Positions 17,427-26,868 of a DNA stretch of 64,000 nucleotides are shown here, one piece after another. Each line of letters opens with the position of its first letter. The stretch's first letter is position 1. Source of the DNA: Pacificibacter marinus (GTDB lineage Bacteria > Pseudomonadota > Alphaproteobacteria > Rhodobacterales > Rhodobacteraceae); NCBI RefSeq assembly GCF_900109555.1, contig NZ_FNZV01000013.1, positions 54,119-118,118 on the forward strand. Reading direction: 5' to 3'. The translations under genes were made by a program, and so were the position numbers. A model generated the notes under the pieces. The model ran no database searches. It had not been told where the DNA came from and was given only the letters and a program-made list of their open reading frames with translations.

Positions 17427-18139
17427 TGGGTTTTCCTTTGTTTTTCGGTCCAAATTTCGACCAATGCCCCGACAACCAATGCGATCACGGCTGCCACCAA
17501 TAGGCCGGTGCCATAGGGCATAAAGCTGAAAACTAGGACAAGAACAACGGATGTTGCGGCGGCGGCGACATGCGCCAAAGATTTCAACATAGGCGCCACG
17601 ACAGCCAAAAATGTTACCGGAACAGCGAAATCCACCCCAAGATCGGATGGGATTTTTTCACCCAGAATAGCTCCTAAAAAGGTAGCGATGTACCAAAATA
17701 AGCCAAGGGGAACGCCTGCTCCTAAAAAGTAGGTAAGCTTGTCGCGGGGGCTGCGATCTGGGCGCTTTTCAAATTCCACGGTCGCCAGAGCAAAAGGCTG
17801 ATCGTACAGGCAATAGGCAGCTAGGGCGCGTTTCCACAAGGGATTGGCCCCAAGATGTGGGGTCAATGAGGCTGAATACATTGCCATACGCATGTTCACG
17901 GCCAGGGCTGTGACGATGACGACAACTGTTGGGGCGTTGTCGATCAGCAGTTGCAGCGCTGTCAGCTGGGATGCCCCAGCGATAACCAAAATGGAAAACC
18001 CCATAACTTGCGCGATGTTCATGCCTGCTTCGGTGGCAATGACGCCGAACAAAGCACCAAACGGCACGATCACGATGAAGAATGGAAGGCTGTCCAAGGC
18101 CCCGTGGACAAAAGGGTGGCGCGTGCGCGGTGTGGGCAT
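17423..18139 (-). CDS. azlC: AzlC family branched-chain amino-acid permease
   Basis: A 238-residue inner-membrane protein with about six or seven helices, opening with a Pro/Arg-rich segment and then LPFFIVIVPFGALFG, the AzlC signature, plus IAGASQLTALQLL near 55-67 and NMRMAMYSASLTPHL near 82-96. It forms the large subunit of the AzlCD exporter. The ATG at 18139 is preferred over the TTG at 18145. azlD follows with a four-base overlap. The 120 bases upstream hold an imperfect hairpin but no clear operator. Confidence 0.91.
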   Translation of the reverse strand: MPTPRTRHPFVHGALDSLPFFIVIVPFGALFGVIATEAGMNIAQVMGFSILVIAGASQLTALQLLIDNAPTVVVIVTALAVNMRMAMYSASLTPHLGANPLWKRALAAYCLYDQPFALATVEFEKRPDRSPRDKLTYFLGAGVPLGLFWYIATFLGAILGEKIPSDLGVDFAVPVTFLAVVAPMLKSLAHVAAAATSVVLVLVFSFMPYGTGLLVAAVIALVVGALVEIWTEKQRKTQ

Positions 18140-18268
18140 AATCAAGCTTTCAGAAGGTCACGGACCGAAGGTATAGAGGTGCTGCGCAGGGCGCAAATGC
18201 ATAAACTGCAAAGGGCCTGTGGGGGAACAAGACAGGTCTTTTGCATACTCGGTTGTGGGTAGTGTTGC

Positions 18269-19276
18269 TCAGTCGAATGTGCCCGCAACGCGGCCAAGCA
18301 GCATAAAGGCGCGTGCCGTGCGTGAATCTGACAGGGCGGAAATTTCTTCGTCTGTTGCGGTTGCTTCGAATTCCGCGAATGTTTTGTCGAATTTGCGCAA
18401 GAAATGGTGCACCGCATCACGGAAAATAGCATCTTGTTTCATACGACCAGATGCCAACGCTAAACTGGATCGATCGCGCACGCCGCCAAGAGGCGCAACA
18501 CTGCCGCCGCGCTCTCCTTTTGCGAAGTGACGCCAAACTTCGGGCTTGGCGCGGTCTGGGCGCAGATCATCCATGTAAATGCCATCTTGGCTGAGCAAGG
18601 TGAGAATATCTTGAGCGGCGTGAATGAGTTGGCTGACTTTGCGGTCCGTCAACGCACGGCGCAGGGCGCGAAAGCCCTCTTTGTCTTCGGCAGTTTCTGG
18701 GAAATTCATTGCACGAATGAAATCCGCAACGGAAAGCGGCGGAGCAAGAACATCGGCCGGTGTGCCAAGCGCCAAAGAGGCTTGGTCTTGCGCCAAAGCG
18801 GGGGACGCAATCGCGAGCCTGTCTTCGGGCGGCGTTTCTTGTGGTCGGATTGACGTGAATGTCGTCAGCGTTGTGTGCGTCTTGCGTTGAGCTGCAACGA
18901 TTTCTTCCAACTTCTTTTCTACAGAAGCGGACGATCCATTGGTTTGCCCAGACATATAGCTTTGGCGCATGGCGGAAATTGCGGCCTGAAGTCTGCGACT
19001 TTCTTCGCGCATGGTGCGTGATGCGCGCACAGCCAGCGCGCCGACCCAAATCATTGCAATGGGCATGAAAATGGCAATCAGGATCATCACAAAACGGATG
19101 CTGTCAAAATCAGAAGGGCCATCGCCGCCATCCACAACAATGAAAAATCCAGCCGTCATCGCAAGCCAAACAATGGACAATGCGCCAGCAATGATTTCAG
19201 TCGCGGTGATCCGCGCCTCTTCTTCAGGGCGTTGATACACGCCAAGTTCGATGGTTGTTTTGCCGTCTTGAGCCAA
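18269..19276 (-). CDS. Membrane protein of unknown function, TTG start
   Basis: I do not recognise a named domain. The 335-residue protein has two membrane helices at about residues 27-48 and 60-85, a positively charged coiled-coil stretch at about 85-130, a Pro/Ala-rich linker, and a helical C-terminal domain from about 180 on (SVADFIRAMNFPETAEDKEG ... FAEFEATATDEEISALSD) that is probably cytoplasmic. The start is decided by the ribosome-binding site: AGGGAGG sits five bases before TTG 19276, while the longer TTG start at 19294 lies upstream of that site. It follows greA by 44 bases and may share its transcript. Similar proteins are, as I recall, common in Rhodobacteraceae. Confidence 0.8.
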   Translation of the reverse strand: MAQDGKTTIELGVYQRPEEEARITATEIIAGALSIVWLAMTAGFFIVVDGGDGPSDFDSIRFVMILIAIFMPIAMIWVGALAVRASRTMREESRRLQAAISAMRQSYMSGQTNGSSASVEKKLEEIVAAQRKTHTTLTTFTSIRPQETPPEDRLAIASPALAQDQASLALGTPADVLAPPLSVADFIRAMNFPETAEDKEGFRALRRALTDRKVSQLIHAAQDILTLLSQDGIYMDDLRPDRAKPEVWRHFAKGERGGSVAPLGGVRDRSSLALASGRMKQDAIFRDAVHHFLRKFDKTFAEFEATATDEEISALSDSRTARAFMLLGRVAGTFD

Positions 19277-19320
19277 AGTGGCCTCCCTGCGCAATGTTTT
19301 GAGCGGGCAATCCGAGTGGA

Positions 19321-19791
19321 TTAAATGTAGGCGACCTTGAGGATCTCGTAACTTTTCAGCCCGCCTGGGGTACGCACTTCAACACTATCGCCTTCTTCTT
19401 TGGCGATCAAAGCACGCGCAATAGGCGACTTAATGTTGAGAAGACCACGTTCAATATCGGCTTCGTGTTCGCCGACGATCTGATACGTTTTCTCTTCGTC
19501 AGTATCTTCGTCGACAATCGTGACGGTCGCCGAAAACTTAACCGCACCAGACAGCGTTTTAGGGTCAATGATCTGGGATAAAGACAAAATGCCTTCCAGT
19601 TCTTTGACGCGGCCTTCGATGAAGCTATGTTTCTCGCGCGCAGAGTGATATTCGGCGTTTTCCGACAAATCCCCATGTTCACGCGCTTCCGCAATCGCTT
19701 GGATGATTGCAGGGCGTTCAACCGATGTGAAGTTTTTGAGCTCGGCGCTCAGCGCGGCATGGCCGGCGCGGGTCATTAGAATTTTTTCCAT
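19321..19791 (-). CDS. greA: Transcription elongation factor GreA
   Basis: Stimulates cleavage of backtracked RNA by RNA polymerase. The 156-residue protein has the N-terminal coiled coil with the acidic tip motif [18 protein letters not shown] near 36-53 and the C-terminal FKBP-like domain with [19 protein letters not shown] residues ([15 protein letters not shown] near 122). ATG 19791 ([10 protein letters not shown]) gives the canonical start; two further in-frame ATGs lie six and nine bases upstream. The unknown membrane protein follows in the same direction. Confidence 0.96.
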   Translation of the reverse strand: MEKILMTRAGHAALSAELKNFTSVERPAIIQAIAEAREHGDLSENAEYHSAREKHSFIEGRVKELEGILSLSQIIDPKTLSGAVKFSATVTIVDEDTDEEKTYQIVGEHEADIERGLLNIKSPIARALIAKEEGDSVEVRTPGGLKSYEILKVAYI

Positions 19792-20240
19792 AGTCATCAT
19801 TCGCACGAAAACGGCGTCGCATCAAAAACTGGTGCGCGCCTTATTGTTGATTTGTCCAACTACCAGACCCTGAACGCGCTCAGAATGCAAGAGCAGACAC
19901 AGCGCACATGACTTTAGTGGCATAAAAAGCGGGTACAGATTTTGAAAATTGCGCCGTATTAAAAGATAATACTCTGGGCGATCATAAATAACCCTGCGTG
20001 AGTCAAAATTAAATAGCTGTTTTTGCTAGGTTTCTCTTTCTATATCTTGTTCTACCATCGAGGCGGCGGTTGTGATCTATGGATATCGATTGCGGGCGGT
20101 TTGACGCTTTATGCTGCTTTGCGGCATTATTTTACAAAGAATGACATAGATACGTTACGAAACACTGTTCCAGAAATTGACCCAGCCCACTCTTAAAGGG
20201 TAGGAAGACGCAGCAAACGCCACACCTAGGGAGTAACTTC
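19792..20240. other. Intergenic region between divergent greA and ETF-QO genes
   Basis: About 450 bases without a convincing gene on either strand. It should hold the promoters of greA and of the ETF-QO gene. It includes an AT-rich core (about 19960-20060). I see no tRNA-like fold, no long inverted repeat and no reading frame with a credible ribosome-binding site. Confidence 0.6.
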
Positions 20241-21893
20241 ATGTCAAGCATTGAACGCGAAGCGATGGAATATGACGTTGTCATTGTTGGCGCAGGTCCC
20301 GCAGGGTTGTCTGCCGCAATTCGGTTGAAGCAACTTGATGCTGATTTGAACGTTGTTGTGCTTGAAAAAGGTTCTGAAGTTGGTGCGCATATTTTGTCGG
20401 GTGCTGTACTTGACCCATGCGGTCTTGACGCGCTTATCCCAGATTGGAAAGCCAAAGGTGCGCCGCTGAACACCCCTGTAAAAGCTGATAATTTCTATGT
20501 TTTGGGTGAAGCTGGTCAAATCCGGATACCAAATTTCCCGATGCCGCCTTTGATGAACAATCATGGCAATTACATCGTTTCGATGGGCAATGTGTGTCGT
20601 TGGATGGCAGAGCAAGCCGAAGAAATGGGCGTCGAAATTTTCCCCGGTATGTCATGCTCTGAGCTGATCTATGGCGACAAAGGCGAAGTTAAAGGCGTTG
20701 TGGCGGGTGTGTTTGGCTTGGAGGCTGATGGCTCCATTGGCCCTGACACGGAACCGGGCATGGAGTTGCTCGGCAAATACGTGTTGTTGTCGGAAGGCGT
20801 GCGCGGGTCTTTGTCGAAAGAAGTCATTGAAAAGTTCGATCTGTCCGCAGGCCGCGAGCCGCAAAAGTTTGGCTTGGGCATGAAAGAAATTTGGGAAATT
20901 GATCCCGAAAAACATAAAGAAGGCACCGTGACCCACACAATGGGCTGGCCTTTGAATAGCAAAGCGGGCGGGGGTGCATTTGTGTACCACGCAGAAAACA
21001 ATCAGGTTTTCATCGGTTTTGTTGTGCACTTGAACTACAAAAATCCCAATGTGTTCCCGTATATGGAATTCCAGCAGTTCAAACATCATCCGATGATTGA
21101 AGGGCTGCTCAAAGGTGGCAAACGCGTGGCGTATGGCGCGCGGGCCATTTCAGAGGGCGGCTATCAATCTATGCCCAAAGCGGCCTTTCCCGGTGGGGCA
21201 CTTTTGGGCTGTTCGGTTGGTTTGGTGAATGTGCCGCGCATCAAAGGCAATCACAACGCGATGTTGTCTGGCAAAGCCGCGGCAGAAGCGGTCAACGATG
21301 CGCTACAAGCGGGCCGGTCCGGTGATACGCTTGATGCTTACGAGGCTGAACTACGATCTGGCGCTGTCGGCGCTGATCTGAAAAAGGTGCGCAACGTTAA
21401 ACCGCTGTGGTCAAAATTGGGCTTATACCCTTCGCTGGCTTTGGGCGGATTCGACATGTGGTGCAACACCGTGTTTGGCGCGTCCTTGTTTGGCACTGTG
21501 AAACACGGCAAAACTGACGCGGCGAGCACGGGAAAGGCAAGTGATTATCCGATGATCACCTATCCAAAGCCCGATGGTGTTTTGTCTTTTGATCGATTGA
21601 CCAACGTCTCTTTTGCGGCGACCAACCACGAAGAAAGTCAGCCAAGCCATTTGCATCTTGCTGATCCCGCTGTCGCCGTGACGGTGGATTACGCGGTATA
21701 TGGTGGACCTTCTGCGCGCTACTGCCCCGCAGGCGTGTACGAATATTTGACCGAAGAGGGCCAAGACCCAAAGTTTGTTGTCAATTTCCAAAACTGTGTG
21801 CATTGCAAGACGTGTGACATCAAAGAACCCAGCCAAAATATAACGTGGACGGTGCCGCAGGGTGGTGATGGGCCAAATTATCCTAATATGTAA
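20241..21893 (+). CDS. Electron transfer flavoprotein-ubiquinone oxidoreductase
   Basis: Passes electrons from ETF to ubiquinone at the inner membrane, linking acyl-CoA and amino-acid dehydrogenases to respiration. The 550-residue protein has an N-terminal FAD motif VGAGPAGLSAAIRL near 15-28, the LEKGSEVGAHILSGAVLD block, and a C-terminal ferredoxin-like part with cysteines in RYCPAGVYEY and NCVHCKTCDIKEP near 495-530 that bind 4Fe-4S. GGGAG precedes ATG 20241. It fits with the acyl-CoA dehydrogenase at 13 kb as a downstream electron acceptor, though the two are not linked. Confidence 0.96.
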   Translation: MSSIEREAMEYDVVIVGAGPAGLSAAIRLKQLDADLNVVVLEKGSEVGAHILSGAVLDPCGLDALIPDWKAKGAPLNTPVKADNFYVLGEAGQIRIPNFPMPPLMNNHGNYIVSMGNVCRWMAEQAEEMGVEIFPGMSCSELIYGDKGEVKGVVAGVFGLEADGSIGPDTEPGMELLGKYVLLSEGVRGSLSKEVIEKFDLSAGREPQKFGLGMKEIWEIDPEKHKEGTVTHTMGWPLNSKAGGGAFVYHAENNQVFIGFVVHLNYKNPNVFPYMEFQQFKHHPMIEGLLKGGKRVAYGARAISEGGYQSMPKAAFPGGALLGCSVGLVNVPRIKGNHNAMLSGKAAAEAVNDALQAGRSGDTLDAYEAELRSGAVGADLKKVRNVKPLWSKLGLYPSLALGGFDMWCNTVFGASLFGTVKHGKTDAASTGKASDYPMITYPKPDGVLSFDRLTNVSFAATNHEESQPSHLHLADPAVAVTVDYAVYGGPSARYCPAGVYEYLTEEGQDPKFVVNFQNCVHCKTCDIKEPSQNITWTVPQGGDGPNYPNM

Positions 21894-21928
21894 GCACGTT
21901 GATCAAATGTGAGTGTTTTGAAGTGTTT

Positions 21929-21949
21929 GGGGGGCCTTTGTGGTCCCCC
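21929..21949 (+). terminator. Hairpin after the ETF-QO gene
   Basis: An 8-bp G/C-rich stem with one G-U pair around the loop TTTGT (21929-21936 with 21942-21949). No T-run follows, so it may be a weak terminator or an mRNA 3' stabiliser. Confidence 0.5.
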
Positions 21950-22009
21950 ATTGCATTGCAGCCCTGCAACGAGCGCGCTAGGCTTGCACCAACTTATAGG
22001 GAGATGCGT

Positions 22010-23707
22010 GTGAAACAGTCTTTGACTTCAAAACTTGTCGCTGTCGGATTTTCAGTTGGCCTGATGATGCTTTCATCGACTGCGAGCTTTGCTGATGCTG
22101 GCGCGTATTTGGCGACACGTCAGGCTTTGATTGACGGAGATTATCAAGAACAGGCACATTACGCCGCGAAATCTTTGGTGTCCGATCCACGTAATCCCGC
22201 TTTGCTTGAAACATTGATCAGCGCCAAGATATCACTCGGCCAGTTCGAAGACGCCGTCGGCTATGCCACGATGCTTAAAGACATCGAACCGCAAAACCAA
22301 ACGGCTGCTATGATATTGCTCACCAAATATGTGCAGGACGAAGATTGGGATAAACTCTTGGCCGCTTTGGATGCTGGCGCAGGGATTTCTCCGATTGTTG
22401 ACGGTTTGGCGCGCGCTTGGGCCTATGTTGGCAAAGGCGAAATGGGGGAAGCGATACGTCTTTTCGAAGAGTTTGAAATCGGTGCCGATGGGTTCAATAT
22501 GTTCGGGCCCTACAGTCATGCACTTGCTTTGGCGATGGTTGGGGACTTTGAAGGTGGGGTGGCCATCTTGGACGCGCCCACAATGATGAAAACTGGCGGT
22601 GTCGTGTATGCTCAAGCTCAAATGTTGAGCCAACTTGAGCGTAATGATGAAGCGCTTACATTGATTCGTGATACATTTGGGCCAACGTCTGATCCGCAAA
22701 TCCATGCATTTGAGGCGCAGCTGGAGGCAGGTGAAAGCGTGCCCTTTACGATTGTGACTAACGCGCAAGACGGCATTGCTGAAATATTTTTCTCGGTTGC
22801 AGATGCTGTGAATGGCGAATTGGGCGATGGCTATACGCTTTTGTATTCCCGTATTGCACTTGAGTTACGCCCAATGAAAACCCATTTTGCGCTTACGGTC
22901 GCCAGCATTCTAGAACGTATGCAGCATTATGATTTGGCAACGCAAGTTTATGATTCCATTGACCACGATGCCCCTGCGTATTTTGTGGGTGAGCTTGGCC
23001 GTGCTGCAGCTTTACAAGCCGAGGGGAAAGCCGACGCCGAGCTTGAGGTCCTGCGTGCACTGTCCAAAACGCACAGTGATCTGCCTATTGTGTTCACCAC
23101 TTTGGGCGATGCGCTGCGGCGTGAGGCACTGTATGATGATGCCATTACGGCCTACACGACAGCTTTAGAAAAAACCCCAACCCTTACTGAGGCACAATGG
23201 CCCGTATTGTTCACCCGTGGGATTGCTTATGAGCGCAACGGTGATTGGGATAAGGCCGAGGCCGATTTGCGCAAAGCGCTTGAATTGCAACCAGGGCAAC
23301 CTCAGGTTCTCAATTATATGGGATATTCGTTTCTAGAAATGAATAAAAACCTTGAGGAAGCGATGACCATGATCCGTGCCGCTGTCGCTGCGCGCCCCAA
23401 TGATGGCTACATCACCGATAGTTTGGCGTGGGGGCTCTTTCGTTTGCGCGCCTATGAAGATGCGGTGGCTCCTATGGAAAAAGCTGCCTCGCTTATGCCT
23501 GTAGATCCAATTATCAACGATCACTTGGGTGATGTGTATTGGGCTGTTGGCAGAACCCGCGAAGCGCGTTTCCAGTGGGCGCGTGCGTTGTCTTTTGACC
23601 CAGAAGAAAAAGAAGCGGTGCGCATTCGTCAAAAAATGTCGATAGGGTTGGACCGCGTTTTGATCGAAGAAGGCTTGGAGCCAACAAGAGAACCACACGA
23701 TGGTTAA
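22010..23707 (+). CDS. Secreted tetratricopeptide-repeat protein
   Basis: A 565-residue protein with a signal peptide (about 1-28, ending SSTASFADA) and a long helical array of TPR-like repeats. The clearest units are near the C-terminus: an AITAYTTALEKTPTL-type repeat followed by GDWDKAEADLRKALELQPGQ, then NLEEAMTMIRAAVAARPND and EDAVAPMEKAASLMPVDP. Such proteins act as periplasmic or outer-membrane scaffolds; the partner is not visible. GGGAG at 21999-22003 sits at ideal distance from GTG 22010 and touches ATG 22004, so GTG is the better start. ispE overlaps its end by eight bases, an order seen in other Rhodobacterales as I recall. Confidence 0.88.
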   Translation: MKQSLTSKLVAVGFSVGLMMLSSTASFADAGAYLATRQALIDGDYQEQAHYAAKSLVSDPRNPALLETLISAKISLGQFEDAVGYATMLKDIEPQNQTAAMILLTKYVQDEDWDKLLAALDAGAGISPIVDGLARAWAYVGKGEMGEAIRLFEEFEIGADGFNMFGPYSHALALAMVGDFEGGVAILDAPTMMKTGGVVYAQAQMLSQLERNDEALTLIRDTFGPTSDPQIHAFEAQLEAGESVPFTIVTNAQDGIAEIFFSVADAVNGELGDGYTLLYSRIALELRPMKTHFALTVASILERMQHYDLATQVYDSIDHDAPAYFVGELGRAAALQAEGKADAELEVLRALSKTHSDLPIVFTTLGDALRREALYDDAITAYTTALEKTPTLTEAQWPVLFTRGIAYERNGDWDKAEADLRKALELQPGQPQVLNYMGYSFLEMNKNLEEAMTMIRAAVAARPNDGYITDSLAWGLFRLRAYEDAVAPMEKAASLMPVDPIINDHLGDVYWAVGRTREARFQWARALSFDPEEKEAVRIRQKMSIGLDRVLIEEGLEPTREPHDG

Positions 23708-24527
23708 AGTTTTTGCGCCGGCGAAAATCAACCTGACACTCCATGTGACAGGGCTGCGCGATGATGGCTATCATTTGCTCGACAGTCTTGTGGCTTTTGT
23801 GGATGTCGGGGATCAAATCATTGCCGAACCTGCGCCTGATATCAGTCTGTCGGTGACGGGGCCCTTTGCCCAAGGTGTGCCGACAGATGAACAAAACCTA
23901 GCATTCAAAGCGGCCATTATCAGCGGCTATCCCATGGCTCTGACGCTTGATAAACGTCTACCGCCATCCTCGGGAATTGGTGGTGGGTCCGCTGATGCCG
24001 CCGCGACATTGCGCGCGGCTATGCGACTTGGCGGGCCACAAATGACGACGGAACACGCCTTGCTTTTAGGGGCTGATGTACCTGTGTGTCTTGGGTCCAA
24101 GCCTACAAGGCTTCAAGGGATCGGTGATATGTTAACTCCCGTACAGCTGCCTGCGCTGCACATGGTGTTGGTAAATCCAAAAGTTGAAATTTCAACGCCA
24201 AAGGTCTTTGCGCGGCTTGAACGTAAAGACAATCATGCCATGCCAGAAACCTTGCCGCAGTGGCCAGACAGTTTGGCGTTTACGGATTGGCTTGGCAGTC
24301 AGCGCAATGATTTACAGGAGCCTGCAGCAAAAATTGCCCCCGAAATAGCGGCAGTTTTGGTGTCACTAGCCTTGTCACCCGATGTTTTATTGGCACGTAT
24401 GTCAGGATCAGGCGCAACTTGTTTCGCGATTTATCCCGATCGTCTGACAGCCGAGATTGCTGCAGCTCAACTCGCGCAAGCCAATCCATGGTGGTGGATT
24501 AAAACCGCCAGCACGTTGCCGAATTAG
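23700..24527 (+). CDS. ispE: 4-diphosphocytidyl-2-C-methyl-D-erythritol kinase
   Basis: ATP-dependent phosphorylation of CDP-methylerythritol in the non-mevalonate isoprenoid pathway. The 275-residue GHMP kinase opens with the expected VFAPAKINLTLHVTGLRDDG and has the phosphate-binding loop PPSSGIGGGSADAAATL near 83-99 and the C-terminal ARMSGSGATCFAIY block. It overlaps the TPR gene by eight bases. The convergent polyprenyl diphosphate synthase, which uses the pathway's products, ends eight bases away. Confidence 0.95.
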   Translation: MVKVFAPAKINLTLHVTGLRDDGYHLLDSLVAFVDVGDQIIAEPAPDISLSVTGPFAQGVPTDEQNLAFKAAIISGYPMALTLDKRLPPSSGIGGGSADAAATLRAAMRLGGPQMTTEHALLLGADVPVCLGSKPTRLQGIGDMLTPVQLPALHMVLVNPKVEISTPKVFARLERKDNHAMPETLPQWPDSLAFTDWLGSQRNDLQEPAAKIAPEIAAVLVSLALSPDVLLARMSGSGATCFAIYPDRLTAEIAAAQLAQANPWWWIKTASTLPN

Positions 24528-24535
24528 AATCGCAA

Positions 24536-25534
24536 TCAGCGCAAGCGGGCAACAACATAGTCCGCAATTTCGCTAAGCATTTGACGGATATCTGTGTCTG
24601 GCAAAGATGTGAGCGCGGCTTTGGCTTTTTCGGCCCAATCCAGTGCTTCTACACGCGTTTCAGTTAGAGCATCGTGTTTTTTCAACAGCGCAATCGCGTG
24701 CTCTAGATCACCGTCGTCTTGCTTGCCTTTTTCAATGGTTTTCACCCAAAAGGCGCGTTCCGCGTCGTCTGCTTTGGCCACAGCTTTGATGACGGGCAGG
24801 GTCAGTTTTCGTTCGCGGAAGTCATCGCCAACATTTTTGCCAGTCTCGCCTGTGCCCTCGTAATCTAGCAAATCATCTACGATTTGAAAGGACACCCCAA
24901 GCGCATCGCCGTAGTCATGCAGCGCTTGTACAATTTTCGGGTCTGCTCCAGCAATCACGCCGCCAACTTTTGTCGCCGCTGAAAACAGCGCTGCAGTTTT
25001 GCCACGCACCACTTGCAGATAGATGGCTTCGTCTGTGGCCAAATCTTGTGCGGCGGTCAGTTGCAACACTTCGCCCTCAGCAATCGTGGCCGAGGCCCCA
25101 GACAAAATATGCATCACCTGCATGGAATTGCATTCGGTCATCAACTGAAATGAGCGCGCGAACAGATAGTCGCCCACAAGCACCGAAGATTTATTGTCCC
25201 ACAACAGATTCGCAGTCGGGCGACCACGGCGCTTGGCGCTTTCGTCAACAACATCGTCATGCAACAGCGTTGCTGTATGGATGAACTCAACAGTCGCAGC
25301 CAAGTGAATGTGATAAGGGCCGTCGTATCCGCAGGCTTTCGCAGCCGCCAAAGTCAGCATTGGGCGCAAACGTTTGCCCCCAGCTTCCACCAAATGCGCG
25401 GTCACCTCAGGGATGCGCGGTGCGTGTTTTGACGCCATACGTTCACGGATCAACGTGTTTACAGCGGTCAGTTCCGGCGCCAAAGCGGTTGCCAATTTCT
25501 CGTGCGGTTTAACAGTTACGTTATCAAGGCCCAT
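24536..25534 (-). CDS. Long-chain polyprenyl diphosphate synthase (ubiquinone side chain)
   Basis: Builds the all-trans octaprenyl/decaprenyl diphosphate tail for ubiquinone from isopentenyl diphosphate. The 332-residue protein has both aspartate-rich motifs, LLHDDVVDES near 88-97 and QIVDDLLDYEG near 217-227, and GGKRLRPML near 53. Chain length cannot be read with certainty; decaprenyl is usual in Rhodobacterales. ATG 25534 (MGLDNVTV) has GAAGGA upstream; the ORF could extend eight residues further. It faces ispE tail to tail. Confidence 0.93.
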   Translation of the reverse strand: MGLDNVTVKPHEKLATALAPELTAVNTLIRERMASKHAPRIPEVTAHLVEAGGKRLRPMLTLAAAKACGYDGPYHIHLAATVEFIHTATLLHDDVVDESAKRRGRPTANLLWDNKSSVLVGDYLFARSFQLMTECNSMQVMHILSGASATIAEGEVLQLTAAQDLATDEAIYLQVVRGKTAALFSAATKVGGVIAGADPKIVQALHDYGDALGVSFQIVDDLLDYEGTGETGKNVGDDFRERKLTLPVIKAVAKADDAERAFWVKTIEKGKQDDGDLEHAIALLKKHDALTETRVEALDWAEKAKAALTSLPDTDIRQMLSEIADYVVARLR

Positions 25535-25587
25535 CTGGCGGCGTCCTTCACTCGACAAACACGTGGGTCTGCCGTTAAATCGGAATC

Positions 25588-25806
25588 ATGAAACAACTCT
25601 TACGCACAAACGACCCCACAAAGATCATCTATGCCAAAGCGTTACTCTCGTCAGAGGATATAAACTGCTTTGAAATGGACGTCCATATGAGCGTGCTGGA
25701 AGGTTCGGTTGGCATATTGCCACGACGCCTTATGGTTCTTGATGGCGATCTGACCCAAGCGCGCCGTATTTTGACTGAAAATGACTTTGAGCTGGAACCT
25801 GAGTGA
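25588..25806 (+). CDS. DUF2007 domain protein
   Basis: A 72-residue cytoplasmic protein of the DUF2007 (putative signal-transducing, GlnB-like alpha-beta fold) type. The visible markers are MKQLLRTNDPTKIIYAKALL at the start and GSVGILPRRLMVLDGDLTQA in the middle. No function is established. Its stop overlaps the GTG start of the methyltransferase gene (GTGA), so the two are translationally coupled, and it is divergent from the polyprenyl synthase. Confidence 0.88.
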   Translation: MKQLLRTNDPTKIIYAKALLSSEDINCFEMDVHMSVLEGSVGILPRRLMVLDGDLTQARRILTENDFELEPE

Positions 25807-26561
25807 CCGCCAGACCCGAAACATGTGACGCATTTTTGATGGGTCGTGTTCAGTTGCACCAACCTGAACGGGGATACCGAGCAGGGGTTGATCCTGTTTT
25901 GTTGGCTGCAGCGACCCCTGCGGAACAAGGCGAAACCGTTTTAGAATTAGGGTGCGGGGCAGGTGCTGCGTCTTTATGTCTGAACGCCCGCGTTGCGGGG
26001 CTTGAATTCGTTGGTGTCGAATTACAGCCCTATTACGCAGACCTTGCCCGCCGTAATGCTGCTGAAAATGCGGCCAATATGGATGTAGTTCAATCTGACA
26101 TTCGTAATATGCCGCTGACTGTGCGTGACCGCAGATTTAATCATGTTATTGCCAATCCGCCTTATTATCTCAAAGAAAAGTCTACTGCCTCGGTGGATGC
26201 GGGGCGCGATGTTGCCGTGAGTGGTGAAACGCCGCTTGAAACGTGGATCGATATAGCTTCACGTCGGTTGGCTCCGCGTGGCGTTTTTACCATGATCCAA
26301 AAGGCAGATCGTTTACTTGATATTCTAAGTGCGCTTGAGGGGCGTTTAGGATCTGTTCGTGTGCGACCCATTCAAGCACGCTCTGGGCGCGCAGCACGTT
26401 TGGTTGTCGTACAAGCCCGTAAACTTGGACGCGCGGATTTCGTGCTCGAAGCACCCTTGCGTATGCATGATGGTCCACGTCATGAGCGAGACGGCGATAG
26501 TTACAGTGACAAAGCTTTGGCTATTTTGCGAAATTCCGCCGCTTTGGACTGGGGCAATTAA
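25803..26561 (+). CDS. TrmN6-type tRNA(Val) adenine-N6 methyltransferase family
   Basis: A 252-residue SAM-dependent methyltransferase. Motif I is LELGCGAGAASL near 48-59 and the N6-adenine motif is NPPYY at 118-122, as in TrmN6, which modifies A37 of tRNA1(Val). The opening MGRVQLHQPERGYRAGVDP is also typical. Target specificity is by family only. GTG start at 25803 overlaps the DUF2007 stop. Confidence 0.88.
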   Translation: MTARPETCDAFLMGRVQLHQPERGYRAGVDPVLLAAATPAEQGETVLELGCGAGAASLCLNARVAGLEFVGVELQPYYADLARRNAAENAANMDVVQSDIRNMPLTVRDRRFNHVIANPPYYLKEKSTASVDAGRDVAVSGETPLETWIDIASRRLAPRGVFTMIQKADRLLDILSALEGRLGSVRVRPIQARSGRAARLVVVQARKLGRADFVLEAPLRMHDGPRHERDGDSYSDKALAILRNSAALDWGN

Positions 26562-26697
26562 CAAATTGGCAAGACTTTGCGTGTCAGGGTCGCCCTATAC
26601 GAAAGTTTCACAACAGATACGTGACAAGACTCAAAAAATATGCTGCACTCGTTTTGTGGCTTGTAACATGAGTCACTCAACACAGAGAGGATATGCT

Positions 26698-26862
26698 ATG
26701 ACATTAAGTTCCCACATCCACGAGTTGAAGAAGAAACACCAAACCCTTGCCGCAGCTGTCGAAGACGCTCAACGTTCACCGAGTACCGATGCCCTTCGTA
26801 TCGTGGCTCTGAAAAAACAAAAACTCCGTCTCAAAGAAGAAATCACACGCCTCAGCGCGTAA
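26698..26862 (+). CDS. YdcH-type (DUF465) small protein
   Basis: A 54-residue highly charged helical protein: SSHIHELKKKHQTLAAAVED followed by LRIVALKKQKLRLKEEITRL, the two-helix pattern of DUF465. Function unknown; likely a small coiled-coil dimer. GAGAGG precedes ATG 26698 at good spacing. A longer in-frame ORF upstream lies on top of the methyltransferase gene and is not credible. The stop is six bases from the convergent EamA transporter. Confidence 0.9.
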   Translation: MTLSSHIHELKKKHQTLAAAVEDAQRSPSTDALRIVALKKQKLRLKEEITRLSA

Positions 26863-26868
26863 CTTTCT

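Noticed and set aside
19792..20240. Possible small RNA or small gene in the 450-base greA/ETF-QO gap
   Set aside because: No stable terminator-like fold, no frame with start signals and no conserved pattern that I can see.
20652..21089. Minus-strand frame opposite the ETF-QO gene
   Set aside because: Shadow of a highly conserved gene; Phe/His-rich composition typical of reverse reading.
26359..26697. In-frame extension of the YdcH-type gene over the methyltransferase gene
   Set aside because: It would overlap a conserved methyltransferase in another frame, and a proper ribosome-binding site precedes the internal ATG at 26698.
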